Origin: Virgibacillus phasianinus
Lineage (GTDB): Bacteria > Bacillota > Bacilli > Bacillales > Amphibacillaceae
Assembly (NCBI RefSeq): GCF_002216775.1
Contig: NZ_CP022315.1
Location: 1,674,001 to 1,738,000 of the forward strand
Reading direction: 5' to 3'
Length of the DNA: 64,000 nucleotides
The position numbers were made by a program, and so were the translations under genes. This document shows, in pieces, positions 44,460-54,255 of the stretch (position 1 is the first letter of the stretch; every line of letters starts with the position of its first letter). A model generated the notes under the pieces. It had not been told where the DNA came from and searched no databases. It saw only the letters and a program-made list of their open reading frames with translations.

Positions 44460-45305
44460 CTATTTACCATCCAACGCTTTTTCAGGTTTTTTTCGATATT
44501 TAGAAGGTGTTGTTCCTGTCGAACGTTTAAATACCTGGGCAAAAAAGGATTGCGAGGAAAAGCCAATTAATTCAGCAATGTCTGCAATGGTATAATTGGT
44601 CGTTTCCAGGAGAATTTTTGATTCCCTGATCCGTATCTGGTTTAAATATTCAATAGGAGAGATACCAATATCTTTTTTAAACGTATGGGCCAGGTAGTAT
44701 TTGTTCATATTCCCTAGTTTGGCTAACGTATCCAGTGTGATAGAATCGCGATAGTTTTGGTTGATATAATATTTGATAAAAGCAACGGCTTTGTTGATGT
44801 TCTTTGGCTGTGTTTTTTCGATGTTGAATTTTTTTTCGCGTCTAAGTTTGACAATTAGGATTTCGATGACGTTTTGGCAGATGACCTCATATTCGTCGTT
44901 ATGGTGCTGTATTTCATCTAGTAATTTGTCAAGGTAGAAGAGAATATCCATACGGTCCCCTTGATACGTATAGAGCCCCAATTGCGAATACTTTTCCTCG
45001 GGAAGTGAGAAGGTCAATCCTTCTATTCCCAATGCAATATATTCCAGAGAATCCTGCTGATTGGATTTCTCTGTATGCTCAACGTTAGGATTGATAATGA
45101 CTAAATCATTTTCTTTTACCGTAATTTCATGATCTGGTAATATGAAGGATCCTTTTCCTTTTACAATATAGAAGAGTTCTGTGAAGTGATGAGTATGCTG
45201 CGTGCTGTGCCATCCTTTATCATAATCCGAACGGGTAACATACAACAGCTTAAAAGGCATCTTTTTAGTAGGGAAATTCTTCATTTTATAGACTTCGTAG
45301 GACAA
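44460..45305 (-). CDS. AraC family transcriptional regulator (cupin sensor)
   Basis: 281 residues. An N-terminal AraC-type cupin (HHFTELFYIVKGKGSF) senses a sugar-like ligand. The C-terminal double helix-turn-helix has NMNKYYLAHTFKKDIGISP and TIADIAELIGFSSQSFFAQ. TTG start at 45305 with AGGAGGG 7 nt upstream. It lies tail to tail with the secreted GH20 and downstream of the large glycosidase on the same strand. Likely controls one of these neighbours (inference). Confidence 0.88.
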   Translation of the reverse strand: MSYEVYKMKNFPTKKMPFKLLYVTRSDYDKGWHSTQHTHHFTELFYIVKGKGSFILPDHEITVKENDLVIINPNVEHTEKSNQQDSLEYIALGIEGLTFSLPEEKYSQLGLYTYQGDRMDILFYLDKLLDEIQHHNDEYEVICQNVIEILIVKLRREKKFNIEKTQPKNINKAVAFIKYYINQNYRDSITLDTLAKLGNMNKYYLAHTFKKDIGISPIEYLNQIRIRESKILLETTNYTIADIAELIGFSSQSFFAQVFKRSTGTTPSKYRKKPEKALDGK

Positions 45306-45428
45306 TTTAATCCCTCCTAATAAGTATCGGATACTAAAATGCTTGAGAATGAAATACCAGAGAGCAAAATTAAAAGAAATGCGCTCTACACATGAAGAGA
45401 TGTTTTCAGAAATAAGGCACCTACCAGT

Positions 45429-45473
45429 AAAAACTCTGCCTCGTATTCTATGTGATAACCGAACACGAGGCAG
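45429..45473 (-). terminator. Terminator of the minus-strand glycosidase gene
   Basis: CTGCCTCGT (45436-45444) pairs perfectly with ACGAGGCAG (45465-45473). On the minus strand it is followed by TTTTT. The rest of the ~290-bp gap shows no gene. Confidence 0.6.
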
Positions 45474-45598
45474 CAGTACATGAGGTTCTTTAATGCTAAG
45501 TTTAATATAACTAGATTACCGGTTATCATCATTCAAACCTGTAATTATGGTGATTTTTCCGTTTGGCTCCTCGAAAAGGTGTTCACTGGGTAAAAACA

Positions 45599-48500
45599 TT
45601 AGCTTTTCGTAATTTCAACCTCATCCGGCCGATAGACTGACGTAACATTTCCTTCCTTATCTGTCGCAAACATCACTGTTCTTTCCGCCTCAAGCAAGAA
45701 AGAATACGTTTTATTTGTGTCGGGATCGTTCACTTCAACCGGCGTGTCCCTGGCAAACTCGGATACAAAGATAAACAATGACCCGCTTGCAAATGAAAGT
45801 TTTCTTCCGTAATTCCCTGGAAAATCCCCTTTTCGCCATTGCAAATGCTTTGGTATTCCAGCATGGTCTATAGCATATTCATATAAGGCGATAATCGGCT
45901 CACTGCGCTCATTCAGTTCAACGGGCAGTGGACACCAAATGATTGTCCCCTTACCATGTGAAAGCTCCTTAACTGTAGGAGTAGCATGGGGATCTAATTC
46001 TACAACCTCTCGCATTGTATCGGCAATACGTTCCCCGCCATAGGAAACTGGGTAGTGCTTGTCATTGATTTCCACGATTTCTTCTCTGCGAATGTTCCCG
46101 ATATGGCTCGTTCCAATTAAATCTGTCAGCCGGCCAGTATCATGCCAATATTCGTCTAGGTTAATTGGCCCGGTAAACAATAATGTACTTCCGTGTTTTT
46201 CAACAAATTTTAATAGGCGGGCCATAGCATCATTGCTGAAATTATGGGCACTTGGCACAACGACTAATTTCGGCGGTTCATGATGCAATGCATCAAGGTG
46301 GTATTCACTTATTGCCCGGAATGGTGTGTTCATCTCATAAGCTAGTATTCTAGTAAGCTTGGTAGTAGCGTCAAACGCCAGTCTGCGATTGGAAAAATCA
46401 TTGGAAAACGGGAAGACGACTGCTATTTCTTCTAATTCCCGACCTTGGAACAAGTCACGTGTATCGTTTATAAACGCGCCAAAGTCATAGGATACATTGG
46501 TTTCCGGTTTTTCGGTACCATCCGCACGAACTGCTCCAATATTCGATTCATTAATATTGTCCATGTAATAGTTTGTATTCCAGAGCCACTGTACGGCACC
46601 TGCACCGCCAGTGGAAAAGGCATAGGCATACTTTCGTTCCAGAATATTTCGCAGTTCCTTCTCACTTCTTTTTGCCTGGCTGTTCGGTTGTTCCACATAC
46701 ATAATTCCTGTTTCCTGAATGAGATTCGGTTTTTCTGGTGCTTTTGTAAAAATGCCATCCCAAACCAATTGATCAAGCAGCCACCACGTATGGTTGGTTG
46801 TATAATCAACCACGTCACTATAAAACAATGGCGAAGGGCGCTGACCAGCAAGTGCCTCATCCTGGCCGACTGTTACAAGCTGATCTGGAGCCAGCTGTTT
46901 AATTGTTTCGCTCAGCTCTTTTGCCCAGTTATTATGCATGTCCATCGTAAATAACGTATAGTCCAGCCACTTCAATCCTTTTTTGCCTGTAATCATGTCT
47001 TTGATACCGAAATTGACTTCACTTGGATCTGTTGGTTCAACCGCAGCAAGTGAAGGTAACTCCTGTTCCGTCATATTCCACTTTTCCTGCAGTTCGCGAA
47101 TCGAGCTGTGACGGTTCCTGATCCATTCTTTGTACGCCTGGCGTTCGTGGTTATCATGCAGTGGACGTGGACCGCCAAATGTCCGGTCAGGATCAAATAA
47201 AGAAGGTTCATTGATTAAATCCCAATGGATATTGGTTGTTTCCACGTGTCTCGCAACGACGGCTGTAATAAACCGTTTTTGTGCTTCAACACTGCGCGGG
47301 TCAAGGTAAGGATTCTCGCCTTCCCACGTTTCCGGTGTGAAGGAAAAGAAGTTAAATGTTACTTCAAGCCCGTGCTTTTTTGCACATAAAATAAACGCAT
47401 CAATGGATCGCAAAACATTCTCATCCACGTGGCCATCGACAAACATCATGTTGCGCCACGCTGTCCAGATTCCCGTTCGAATATAATTGATTCCGGCACG
47501 CTTCATTTGTGCCATATCCCGGTCCCAAACATGCGGGTTAGGTAAAAAGAGAAAGTACCTGGCGACATCTGATGTCATATAGGTCATCCCGACAATCGGC
47601 ATCGGGTGTCCGTCTTTAAAGAAGTAATCCCTGTCGCAGGATAAGGCTTCACCGCTTTGTAGCAATTGACGATCCATTCCCCAGAAGCCCTGATGAAGTA
47701 TCCGCGTTTCACCGGTGTTTGCTTCTGCATGGCATGTGATGTTATAGAATCCTGGCTTCACGTCAATCGGCACCACAAAAGAAAGTGCATTCAATTGCCT
47801 TGAAGCTTGTACTTCCGCTTGTTTGGTGAAAACCTCCTGATCATCCTTGGTAACGGAAAACGTTAGCTTCCAGTCCATATTGCCACTACCGAAAGACTGC
47901 AGTTGATGTGTTATCTTTGGTCGCTCGCCTTCATCATATACAGCGTAATTCGTTTTCAGCGACATCTCTGTTACGCCTTTAGCAGCGGAACATGCAAGCT
48001 CCTCGATGGTCCCCACGCCTTTAGCCGACCAAAAAGCGCCAGTTACCTCTTGGTTAATGAAAACCCATCTGCCACCAGTAAACTTACCTTTTGTGTTTTC
48101 AATTAGGACGCTTGGTGCCGAAATCTTCCGCCCGCTCTGTGACATACCTGTCAGTAATGGGTAAATGCGTGCATCCATCGGACCTGCTGAACCCATTTCC
48201 GCTTTAATGGAGCTGGATTTCGAAACATGTAAAACAAAATTATATGTATCCTCAATGGTAAACAAATCTTCCTTATCAAATAATAGAGGAATGTCCTCGT
48301 TATGCTGTAAGGAAGTTACCGTTTCCGAGTCAACGTGTAAGGCTTCATGAATGTTTAACTGCTGATGGTACGCTGTTTGCTCCCGTTCCTTTGTCCATTC
48401 GCCATCAGCAAAATAGCACGGTATTCGAAAGGGCGCACCGCCAATCTGGACAAAACCCTTTCCGCTGCTGAAGTGATGGTAGATTGCTGGCCAGGCACTT

Positions 48501-48682
48501 TTCGGAAAATATGGACCGTGACAATTCACGAAACAATCCACTTTCTGATTGGTTAATACTTCTTCTAGGGAATTGGCGTCCGCGACCACGTATTCCTGGT
48601 TAAAACTCTCAAAGAAAGACTGATCCGGCTTGCTGCCATCTATTGGAAAATGAGCATCGTAGAAAACGACAATTTGTGACAT
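45599..48682 (-). CDS. Large cytoplasmic clan GH-A glycosidase, GH42-like beta-galactosidase architecture
   Basis: 1027 residues without signal peptide. An N-terminal amidotransferase/ThuA-like domain (IVVFYDAHFP; CFVNCHGPYF) is followed by an Ig-like domain and a TIM barrel with predicted acid/base E492 (HWDLINEPSLF) and nucleophile E657 (NLIQETGIM). A second amidotransferase-like domain (PKLVVVPSAHNFSND) and a small beta domain close the protein. The order barrel plus amidotransferase-like domain is that of GH42 beta-galactosidases, but the length and the extra N-terminal domains differ, so family assignment is uncertain. AGGTAGT lies ahead of the ATG. Monocistronic and divergent from the YesL-like gene. 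Substrate unknown. Confidence 0.75.
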   Translation of the reverse strand: MSQIVVFYDAHFPIDGSKPDQSFFESFNQEYVVADANSLEEVLTNQKVDCFVNCHGPYFPKSAWPAIYHHFSSGKGFVQIGGAPFRIPCYFADGEWTKEREQTAYHQQLNIHEALHVDSETVTSLQHNEDIPLLFDKEDLFTIEDTYNFVLHVSKSSSIKAEMGSAGPMDARIYPLLTGMSQSGRKISAPSVLIENTKGKFTGGRWVFINQEVTGAFWSAKGVGTIEELACSAAKGVTEMSLKTNYAVYDEGERPKITHQLQSFGSGNMDWKLTFSVTKDDQEVFTKQAEVQASRQLNALSFVVPIDVKPGFYNITCHAEANTGETRILHQGFWGMDRQLLQSGEALSCDRDYFFKDGHPMPIVGMTYMTSDVARYFLFLPNPHVWDRDMAQMKRAGINYIRTGIWTAWRNMMFVDGHVDENVLRSIDAFILCAKKHGLEVTFNFFSFTPETWEGENPYLDPRSVEAQKRFITAVVARHVETTNIHWDLINEPSLFDPDRTFGGPRPLHDNHERQAYKEWIRNRHSSIRELQEKWNMTEQELPSLAAVEPTDPSEVNFGIKDMITGKKGLKWLDYTLFTMDMHNNWAKELSETIKQLAPDQLVTVGQDEALAGQRPSPLFYSDVVDYTTNHTWWLLDQLVWDGIFTKAPEKPNLIQETGIMYVEQPNSQAKRSEKELRNILERKYAYAFSTGGAGAVQWLWNTNYYMDNINESNIGAVRADGTEKPETNVSYDFGAFINDTRDLFQGRELEEIAVVFPFSNDFSNRRLAFDATTKLTRILAYEMNTPFRAISEYHLDALHHEPPKLVVVPSAHNFSNDAMARLLKFVEKHGSTLLFTGPINLDEYWHDTGRLTDLIGTSHIGNIRREEIVEINDKHYPVSYGGERIADTMREVVELDPHATPTVKELSHGKGTIIWCPLPVELNERSEPIIALYEYAIDHAGIPKHLQWRKGDFPGNYGRKLSFASGSLFIFVSEFARDTPVEVNDPDTNKTYSFLLEAERTVMFATDKEGNVTSVYRPDEVEITKS

Positions 48683-48721
48683 AATGAACTACCTCCGTAA
48701 TCTAGTAATTTTAATCATAGA

Positions 48722-48858
48722 TAGTATAAAGTTAATCGTATTTTCTAATTATTTCAACCAAAAGGGTACAAATTTTAAAAATAATTTGTAGAATATGCTG
48801 TCGGGATATGCCATTATTGTTAATTTTATGTTACAATTTGTTAATAAATAGTATAAAG
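48722..48858. promoter_or_regulatory. Divergent control region with a repeated ATAGTATAAAG motif
   Basis: The ~290-bp gap between the minus-strand glycosidase and the plus-strand YesL-like gene has ATAGTATAAAG at 48722-48732 and again at 48848-48858, 126 bp apart in the same orientation, in very A/T-rich DNA. They could be regulator binding sites or promoter elements. No gene is seen in the gap. Confidence 0.35.
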
Positions 48859-48973
48859 AAAATTAAAAATGTTAGCGGTGTTATGAGTAAAACTGCGCTA
48901 TCGGACCTCTGGTTTGTAACAATCTAGAGCAAATTAAATCAACTGTGTATTTCATGAGGGGAAAGTGATTGGA

Positions 48974-49594
48974 ATGACGTCTGTAAACGGTTTTTTGAAG
49001 TGGTTTTTTGATATTGGTAACTGGTTAGCCAAAGTAATGTACATTCATATTCTTTGGGTTCTGTTCACCCTAATGGGTCTGGTTGTGTTTGGCTTTATGC
49101 CGGCTACTGCAGCACTGTTCACCGTCATCCATAAAGGCTTTGATGGCAAATCCGATCCGGCAATTTTTAAGACGTTCTATGAAACCTTCAAAACTCAGTT
49201 TCTCAAGGCGAATGCCCTGGGGCTTCTCCTGCTTGGTCTATGTGCATTTTTATACGTTGATATGAACATTTCCAAACAGGTGATCCAATCCTTTTTTGTT
49301 CATATGTTTTTGCTTATTGTTTGTTTCCTGTATTTTATTACGGTACTATATTTCTTTCCTGTTTTTGCACGCTACAAGCTTAGCTATTTCCTATATTTCA
49401 AGCAATCTTTTTTCATCGCTTTTGCCCGTCCATTTGAAACAATTGCGATGATCATTTGTTTAGTATTGTTATTTTATTTGTTTACCTACCTGCCAGTACT
49501 GCTATTTTTTGCAGGTTCTTCGTTAATTGCTTATCCTCTTGCATGGTTTGCCTATCGTGCATGCGTTCAAATAGAAGAACGAAAAGTCAACTAA
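48974..49594 (+). CDS. YesL-like membrane protein (DUF624)
   Basis: About 206 residues with four or five hydrophobic segments; it begins TSVNGFLKWFFDIGNWLAKV and contains the family-like MPATAALFTVIHKG. DUF624/YesL proteins occur next to LplABC-type importers and sensor regulators for plant or animal polysaccharides; their function is unknown. GAGGGG lies 12 nt ahead of the ATG at 48974 but only 3 nt ahead of the GTG at 48965, so the start is uncertain. The next regulator follows 32 nt after its stop. Confidence 0.8.
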   Translation: MTSVNGFLKWFFDIGNWLAKVMYIHILWVLFTLMGLVVFGFMPATAALFTVIHKGFDGKSDPAIFKTFYETFKTQFLKANALGLLLLGLCAFLYVDMNISKQVIQSFFVHMFLLIVCFLYFITVLYFFPVFARYKLSYFLYFKQSFFIAFARPFETIAMIICLVLLFYLFTYLPVLLFFAGSSLIAYPLAWFAYRACVQIEERKVN

Positions 49595-49626
49595 GTGTGT
49601 GTTTCGATAAAGGGGAGATGAGAGTT

Positions 49627-51870
49627 TTGTCAGTATTTAATAGGATTAGATCAAGGCTTTTATATAAATACATTGTATCCTATCTACTGGTTTTCCTTGT
49701 TCCGTTCATGATTATGAGCGGTATCATCTATTACAACTCAGTCTCCAGCCTACGTCAGGAAATTGAACAATCGAATATCAACAAATTGGAGCAAGTAGAA
49801 AGCATTACGGACGAACGGATGAAGGAGCTTGCCACACTGGCAGCCAGAATCTCCTATGACCCGCGGCTCACACCATTTATGTTCAGTCATGGCTACTACA
49901 GTGGTGAAGCAATTGATGAGTTGAAAAAATATAAGGCAAACAGTTCGATTATCGAAGAATTATTTGTCTACTACCATTCGGGCGATAAGGTGTACTCCAC
50001 AAAGGGTTCGTATTCCATCAATGCTTTATTGCATCAGAAATACCAGTTCGAGCAATGGGACAAGGAAGAGCTTATGAGTGACTTGCATACGACGACACCT
50101 TTAATAAAGCCAACCGATAATGTAATTGTTAACAATGATAAAAAAAAGCGGATGATTGCCTACTTATTCCCAATCACCCCCAGCAGTCCCTATCCATATG
50201 GAACGGTTATGTATTTTATTGACGAATCGGTAATGACTGATTTGATTCAAAATGTGTTAGGTGACTTTAAAGGGAATACATATATTTTTAACGACAGCAA
50301 TCAGGTCGTTGCTGCTGCAATAAATGATAAAGGGATTAAACAGGAAGATCTGGATTCGTTTACCATGGATAAAGACGGGGTTGGCAGCATCGAAATAGAT
50401 GGAAAAAGCTACTCACTTGTTTATGTAAAATCAGAGGTTAGCGGTTGGACATTTATTTCATTAATGGATGCAGATCAATTTTTTGGAAAGCTTGATCAGA
50501 CGAAAACAATCATAATGGGTACTTTAGCAATATTATTATTTGTTGGCTTGGCACTAGCCATTTTCCTTGGCAGGAACCAATATAAGCCGATACGAAGTCT
50601 CTTTGAAATGACGAATAAAAAAGAAACCGGCCACATGAACGATGGAAACGAATTGGAAAAAATCCGCAATACGATTACAAATGTATTTGAAGACCATCAA
50701 ACACTGAACGAAACAATGTACAAACAAAAGCCGTTCGCAAGAGACCAGCTGCTTGTGCGATTGTTAAAAGGCGATATTAGTGGTAATGATGAAATAGATT
50801 CTTTGTTAAGTTCCCTTAATATTAAAATGAAGGATGGTAATTACTTCGTTGCAATTATTTATTTTGATAAGGGTACTTTTAACGCGGAAAGTTTGCATGC
50901 GAGGGAAGAAATTTTCAATTCAATGGCGAATATCTCATTACCTGACGCTGAAGGATATGGCATTGACCTGCTCTATAACGATGCGATGGCGATAATCGTC
51001 AGCTTGGAAGGATTAGAAGCTACTGGAAAACGTCAGACAATCGTTCCAAAAATCCAGCATTATATTAAAGAGACTTCATCCATTGATCCCTACGTCGGAG
51101 TAGGTGGATTATATGATGAAAAAAGCAAAATAAACCGGTCCTATATCGAAGCACTTGCAGCGATGGAGTATAAATTTGTAAATCCACAGGGCAGCATTAT
51201 CTACTTTGAGGATATTAGTTCACAACCGGAACAGTCACTTGGATATCCAAAAGAACAACAAATTAAACTCGTGCAAAGCTTAAAACAAGGCGATGAAATT
51301 GTTGCCTTGGAAACATTGCGCAATATGTTTACCATGCTGGATGATAAGGACATGTCCATCCAAGTGTTAAAATGTATTTGCTTTGATATTATTAATACGA
51401 TTGTGAAAGTAATGTCGGAATTAAGTTTGACTAAACATCTGGAAGGCTTTAATCAAATGGTTGATTTTACGTCGATCGACCAATTGCACAAACAGCTTCA
51501 GACAGTGGTCCTAACAATCTGCAGAGAGGTCGAGTCCAAAAAAGAAAGCCATAACGACGAACTGCGGGATGATATCTTAACGTATATTAAAGATAATTTA
51601 TATGACGTGTCTTTGGAAAAACTAGCGGTTGAATTCCAACTGTCTGTATCTTATCTCAGCAGGTTTATCAAAGAACAAACCGGTGTAACCTTTTCTCACT
51701 ATATACAGGACATGCGGATAAATGATGTGAAGAAACAGCTAAAGGAGACAAATCAATCCATTAAGAAAATTGTAACCGATGTAGGCTATAGTGATGTTGC
51801 AAATTTCACGCGTAAATTCAAGAAAATTGTCGGCGTGACACCCGGACAATACCGAAAGTTAAATAAATGA
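49627..51870 (+). CDS. Membrane-bound AraC-type regulator with extracellular sensor
   Basis: 747 residues from the TTG at 49627, which has GGGGAG 9 nt upstream; the open frame reaches back into the preceding gene but that is not coding. An N-terminal membrane helix (YIVSYLLVFLVPFMIM), a ~240-residue extracellular Cache-like sensor and a second membrane helix (IIMGTLAILLFVGLALAIFL) are followed by a cytoplasmic linker domain and a C-terminal AraC double helix-turn-helix (SVSYLSRFIKEQTGVTFSHY). Typical one-component sensor next to LplABC importers. Likely activates the importer operon 380 bp downstream on sensing an extracellular glycan (inference). Confidence 0.88.
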   Translation: MSVFNRIRSRLLYKYIVSYLLVFLVPFMIMSGIIYYNSVSSLRQEIEQSNINKLEQVESITDERMKELATLAARISYDPRLTPFMFSHGYYSGEAIDELKKYKANSSIIEELFVYYHSGDKVYSTKGSYSINALLHQKYQFEQWDKEELMSDLHTTTPLIKPTDNVIVNNDKKKRMIAYLFPITPSSPYPYGTVMYFIDESVMTDLIQNVLGDFKGNTYIFNDSNQVVAAAINDKGIKQEDLDSFTMDKDGVGSIEIDGKSYSLVYVKSEVSGWTFISLMDADQFFGKLDQTKTIIMGTLAILLFVGLALAIFLGRNQYKPIRSLFEMTNKKETGHMNDGNELEKIRNTITNVFEDHQTLNETMYKQKPFARDQLLVRLLKGDISGNDEIDSLLSSLNIKMKDGNYFVAIIYFDKGTFNAESLHAREEIFNSMANISLPDAEGYGIDLLYNDAMAIIVSLEGLEATGKRQTIVPKIQHYIKETSSIDPYVGVGGLYDEKSKINRSYIEALAAMEYKFVNPQGSIIYFEDISSQPEQSLGYPKEQQIKLVQSLKQGDEIVALETLRNMFTMLDDKDMSIQVLKCICFDIINTIVKVMSELSLTKHLEGFNQMVDFTSIDQLHKQLQTVVLTICREVESKKESHNDELRDDILTYIKDNLYDVSLEKLAVEFQLSVSYLSRFIKEQTGVTFSHYIQDMRINDVKKQLKETNQSIKKIVTDVGYSDVANFTRKFKKIVGVTPGQYRKLNK

Positions 51871-51885
51871 AAGATCATTTGTAAT

Positions 51886-51911
51886 GCCCGAATGTTGGGG
51901 CTGTTTTTTTT
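51886..51911 (+). terminator. Probable terminator after the AraC sensor gene
   Basis: A short GCCC / GGGC stem with an 8-nt loop and a run of T residues. The stem is weak but the T-run is strong. Confidence 0.5.
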
Positions 51912-52124
51912 ACATAATTATGTGGCGGTCTGTTATCTCCTGACTTGTCTAGATTCCCGCCCGAGTTTTTAACCAGACTGGTTTTTAATCAACATCAACG
52001 CTTTGTTATGTGTTCAGTTTGACCCCGGTCGTTTTAAAAACCCTGTTAGCACGCGCCTCGTGGCTGGTAATGTCAAAATAAACATAGAAAAACAAATTCT
52101 ACATAGTTGCGTTCTGGCAACGCC

Positions 52125-52219
52125 TTTGTATGTAAGCGATTCCATCGTATTATGACAATTTTTGGCGAAAAAACATATTGATTATATTTTCTGAAAATAA
52201 TAAGATGTAAGCAGTTTCA
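52125..52219 (+). promoter_or_regulatory. Importer operon promoter with a cre in the spacer and a second cre-like site
   Basis: TTTGTA (52125-52130), 17 bp, TATTAT (52148-52153). TGTAAGCGATTCCA (52131-52144) fits the CcpA consensus at 13 of 14 positions and fills the spacer. A second cre-like TGTAAGCAGTTTCA lies at 52206-52219, in the leader. The -35 is weak, suiting an activator-dependent promoter served by the AraC sensor (inference). Nothing else is seen in the 377-bp gap. Confidence 0.55.
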
Positions 52220-52247
52220 TGAAACGGAAAAGGAGGAGGGATATAAT

Positions 52248-53237
52248 TTGAGCACAAACACAGCTACCGCCTTAAAACGGGAAGAGGAAAATAAAGAACC
52301 ATTTAAACCTAAGGTAATCAACAAGAAGCCAAAAAAGAAAAAGAATAGAAAGATCCTGCAGAATTGGCAGCTGTACATATTTATTCTGCCGGCATTCCTA
52401 TACTTCTTTATCTTTCACTATATTCCTATGTACGGAATACAAATTGCATTTAAAGATTTCGTTCCTTCTCTAGGAATCTGGGGTAGTGAATGGGTTGGTT
52501 TTGAACATTTCACTCGATTTTTTGAATCCTATTATTTTTGGGATTTACTTAAGAACACACTCGGAATTAGTGTTTATGAACTAATAGTTGGTTTTCCATT
52601 ACCAATTATCTTGGCGCTAGCTTTAAATGAAGTCAAAGATGGATTGTACAAAAGAACAGTACAGACTGTAACCTATGCGCCACACTTTATCTCTGTTGTG
52701 GTTATGGCTGGTATGATTATTGCGTTCCTATCGCCAGCAACTGGTATTGTAAACCACTTTCTCGTGTTACTTGGTTTTGATCCGATTCCATTTATGAGTG
52801 ACCCGGATTGGTTTAAAACCGTCTATGTATTCTCTGGTGTCTGGCAAAGTACAGGCTGGGGTACAATCATTTATTTAGCTGCGCTTTCTGGTGTGGACCC
52901 GCAGCATCACGAGGCAGCAATTGTCGACGGTGCTACACGACTGCAGCGGATTTGGCATATCAACATCCCAACGCTTGTACCGACAATGGTTATCCTGTTG
53001 ATTATGAATGTTGGAAATCTTCTTGCAATGGGCTTCGAAAAGATATTGCTGTTGCAAAATCCACTTAACTTAGAATCATCTAACGTTATTGCAACGTTTG
53101 TTTATCAGGCAGGTTTACTCGATGCTCAGTACAGTTTCGCCGCAGCAGTTGGCCTGTTCAATGCCATAATTAATGCGATCTTACTAATCACAGTAAACCA
53201 AATAGCGAAGAAACGCTCCGAAACAAGTCTATGGTAG
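52248..53237 (+). CDS. ABC importer permease, LplB type
   Basis: 329 residues. A long basic cytoplasmic N-terminus (KPKKKKNRKILQNW) is followed by six hydrophobic segments. The EAA loop reads HHEAAIVDGATRLQRIWHI. HYIPMYGIQIAFKDF is typical of LplB/YtcP-class polysaccharide importers. TTG start behind AGGAGGG. First gene of the importer/mannosidase operon. Confidence 0.9.
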   Translation: MSTNTATALKREEENKEPFKPKVINKKPKKKKNRKILQNWQLYIFILPAFLYFFIFHYIPMYGIQIAFKDFVPSLGIWGSEWVGFEHFTRFFESYYFWDLLKNTLGISVYELIVGFPLPIILALALNEVKDGLYKRTVQTVTYAPHFISVVVMAGMIIAFLSPATGIVNHFLVLLGFDPIPFMSDPDWFKTVYVFSGVWQSTGWGTIIYLAALSGVDPQHHEAAIVDGATRLQRIWHINIPTLVPTMVILLIMNVGNLLAMGFEKILLLQNPLNLESSNVIATFVYQAGLLDAQYSFAAAVGLFNAIINAILLITVNQIAKKRSETSLW

Positions 53238-53252
53238 GGAAGGAGAAAAGTA

Positions 53253-54158
53253 ATGAATTCAGCTATTAATGAAACAGGCGTAGATAAATTTATGAAAATA
53301 TTTATTTACATTTTCTTAACGTTCGCGCTATTGATTGTCCTTTATCCATTGATATATATCATAAGTGCCTCTGTCAGCGATCCAGCAGCCGTTAACTCGG
53401 GTGAAATGTGGCTGTTGCCTAAAGGATTTACGCTTGAGGGCTATAAAATGATCTTGGAAAATGATGAAATTTGGCGGGGGTATTTAAATACGATTTTTTA
53501 TACAGCGTTAGGTACATTAATTAACCTGGCTGTTACTATCCCAGCCGCATATGCATTATCACGTAAAGACCTTACTGGCAGGAATTTTTTCATGGGAATG
53601 TTTGTCCTAACGATGTTCTTTAGTGGTGGATTAATCCCAACTTATTTAGTGGTAAAAAGTTTGGGTCTTATCGATACAATCTGGGCAATGGTTTTGCCTA
53701 ATGCCGCGGCTGTATGGAATATTGTTATTGCCCGTGTATTCTTCCAGGTAACCGTTCCAAAAGAATTGGAAGAAGCGGCAATTATTGATGGGTGTTCTAA
53801 CTTTAAGATGTTTATGAAGATTATTTTACCATTATCAGCACCGATCATAGCGGTTATGGCCCTGTTTTATGGTGTGGGTCATTGGAATAGTTATTTTAAC
53901 GCATTGATCTATATCTCTGATAAAGATTTATTTCCGCTGCAACTGGTACTAAGGGAAATCCTGGTACTTCAGGAGATGTCGTCACAAAGCACTAATCTTA
54001 CAGGAAACATGGCAGAGGCGCTGCACAGTAAACAACAGCTGGCCGCGATTATTAAATACGGGGTCATGATTGTTTCCACCCTGCCGGTTATCATTGTCTA
54101 TCCATTTTTACAACGCTACTTTGTTAAGGGCGTTATGATTGGTTCACTGAAAGGGTAG
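53253..54158 (+). CDS. ABC importer permease, LplC/YtcP type
   Basis: 301 residues with six hydrophobic segments. YPLIYIISASVSDPAAV near the N-terminus and the EAA loop LEEAAIIDGCSNFKMF are present, and the C-terminus is VMIGSLKG. The ATG follows GGAAGGAG, 15 nt after the preceding stop. Partner of the LplB-type subunit. Confidence 0.9.
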   Translation: MNSAINETGVDKFMKIFIYIFLTFALLIVLYPLIYIISASVSDPAAVNSGEMWLLPKGFTLEGYKMILENDEIWRGYLNTIFYTALGTLINLAVTIPAAYALSRKDLTGRNFFMGMFVLTMFFSGGLIPTYLVVKSLGLIDTIWAMVLPNAAAVWNIVIARVFFQVTVPKELEEAAIIDGCSNFKMFMKIILPLSAPIIAVMALFYGVGHWNSYFNALIYISDKDLFPLQLVLREILVLQEMSSQSTNLTGNMAEALHSKQQLAAIIKYGVMIVSTLPVIIVYPFLQRYFVKGVMIGSLKG

Positions 54159-54255
54159 AAAGTCAATTTTTTTCTTGAGGGGGTGGTTACGTATTCAGGT
54201 TGGGTCTATCTGAGAGGAATACTTATGTAACCAAAAATTGAAAGGGGATTAACAG

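Noticed and set aside
46445-46954. 169-codon forward frame opposite the large glycosidase
   Set aside because: Antisense to the region between the two catalytic glutamates.
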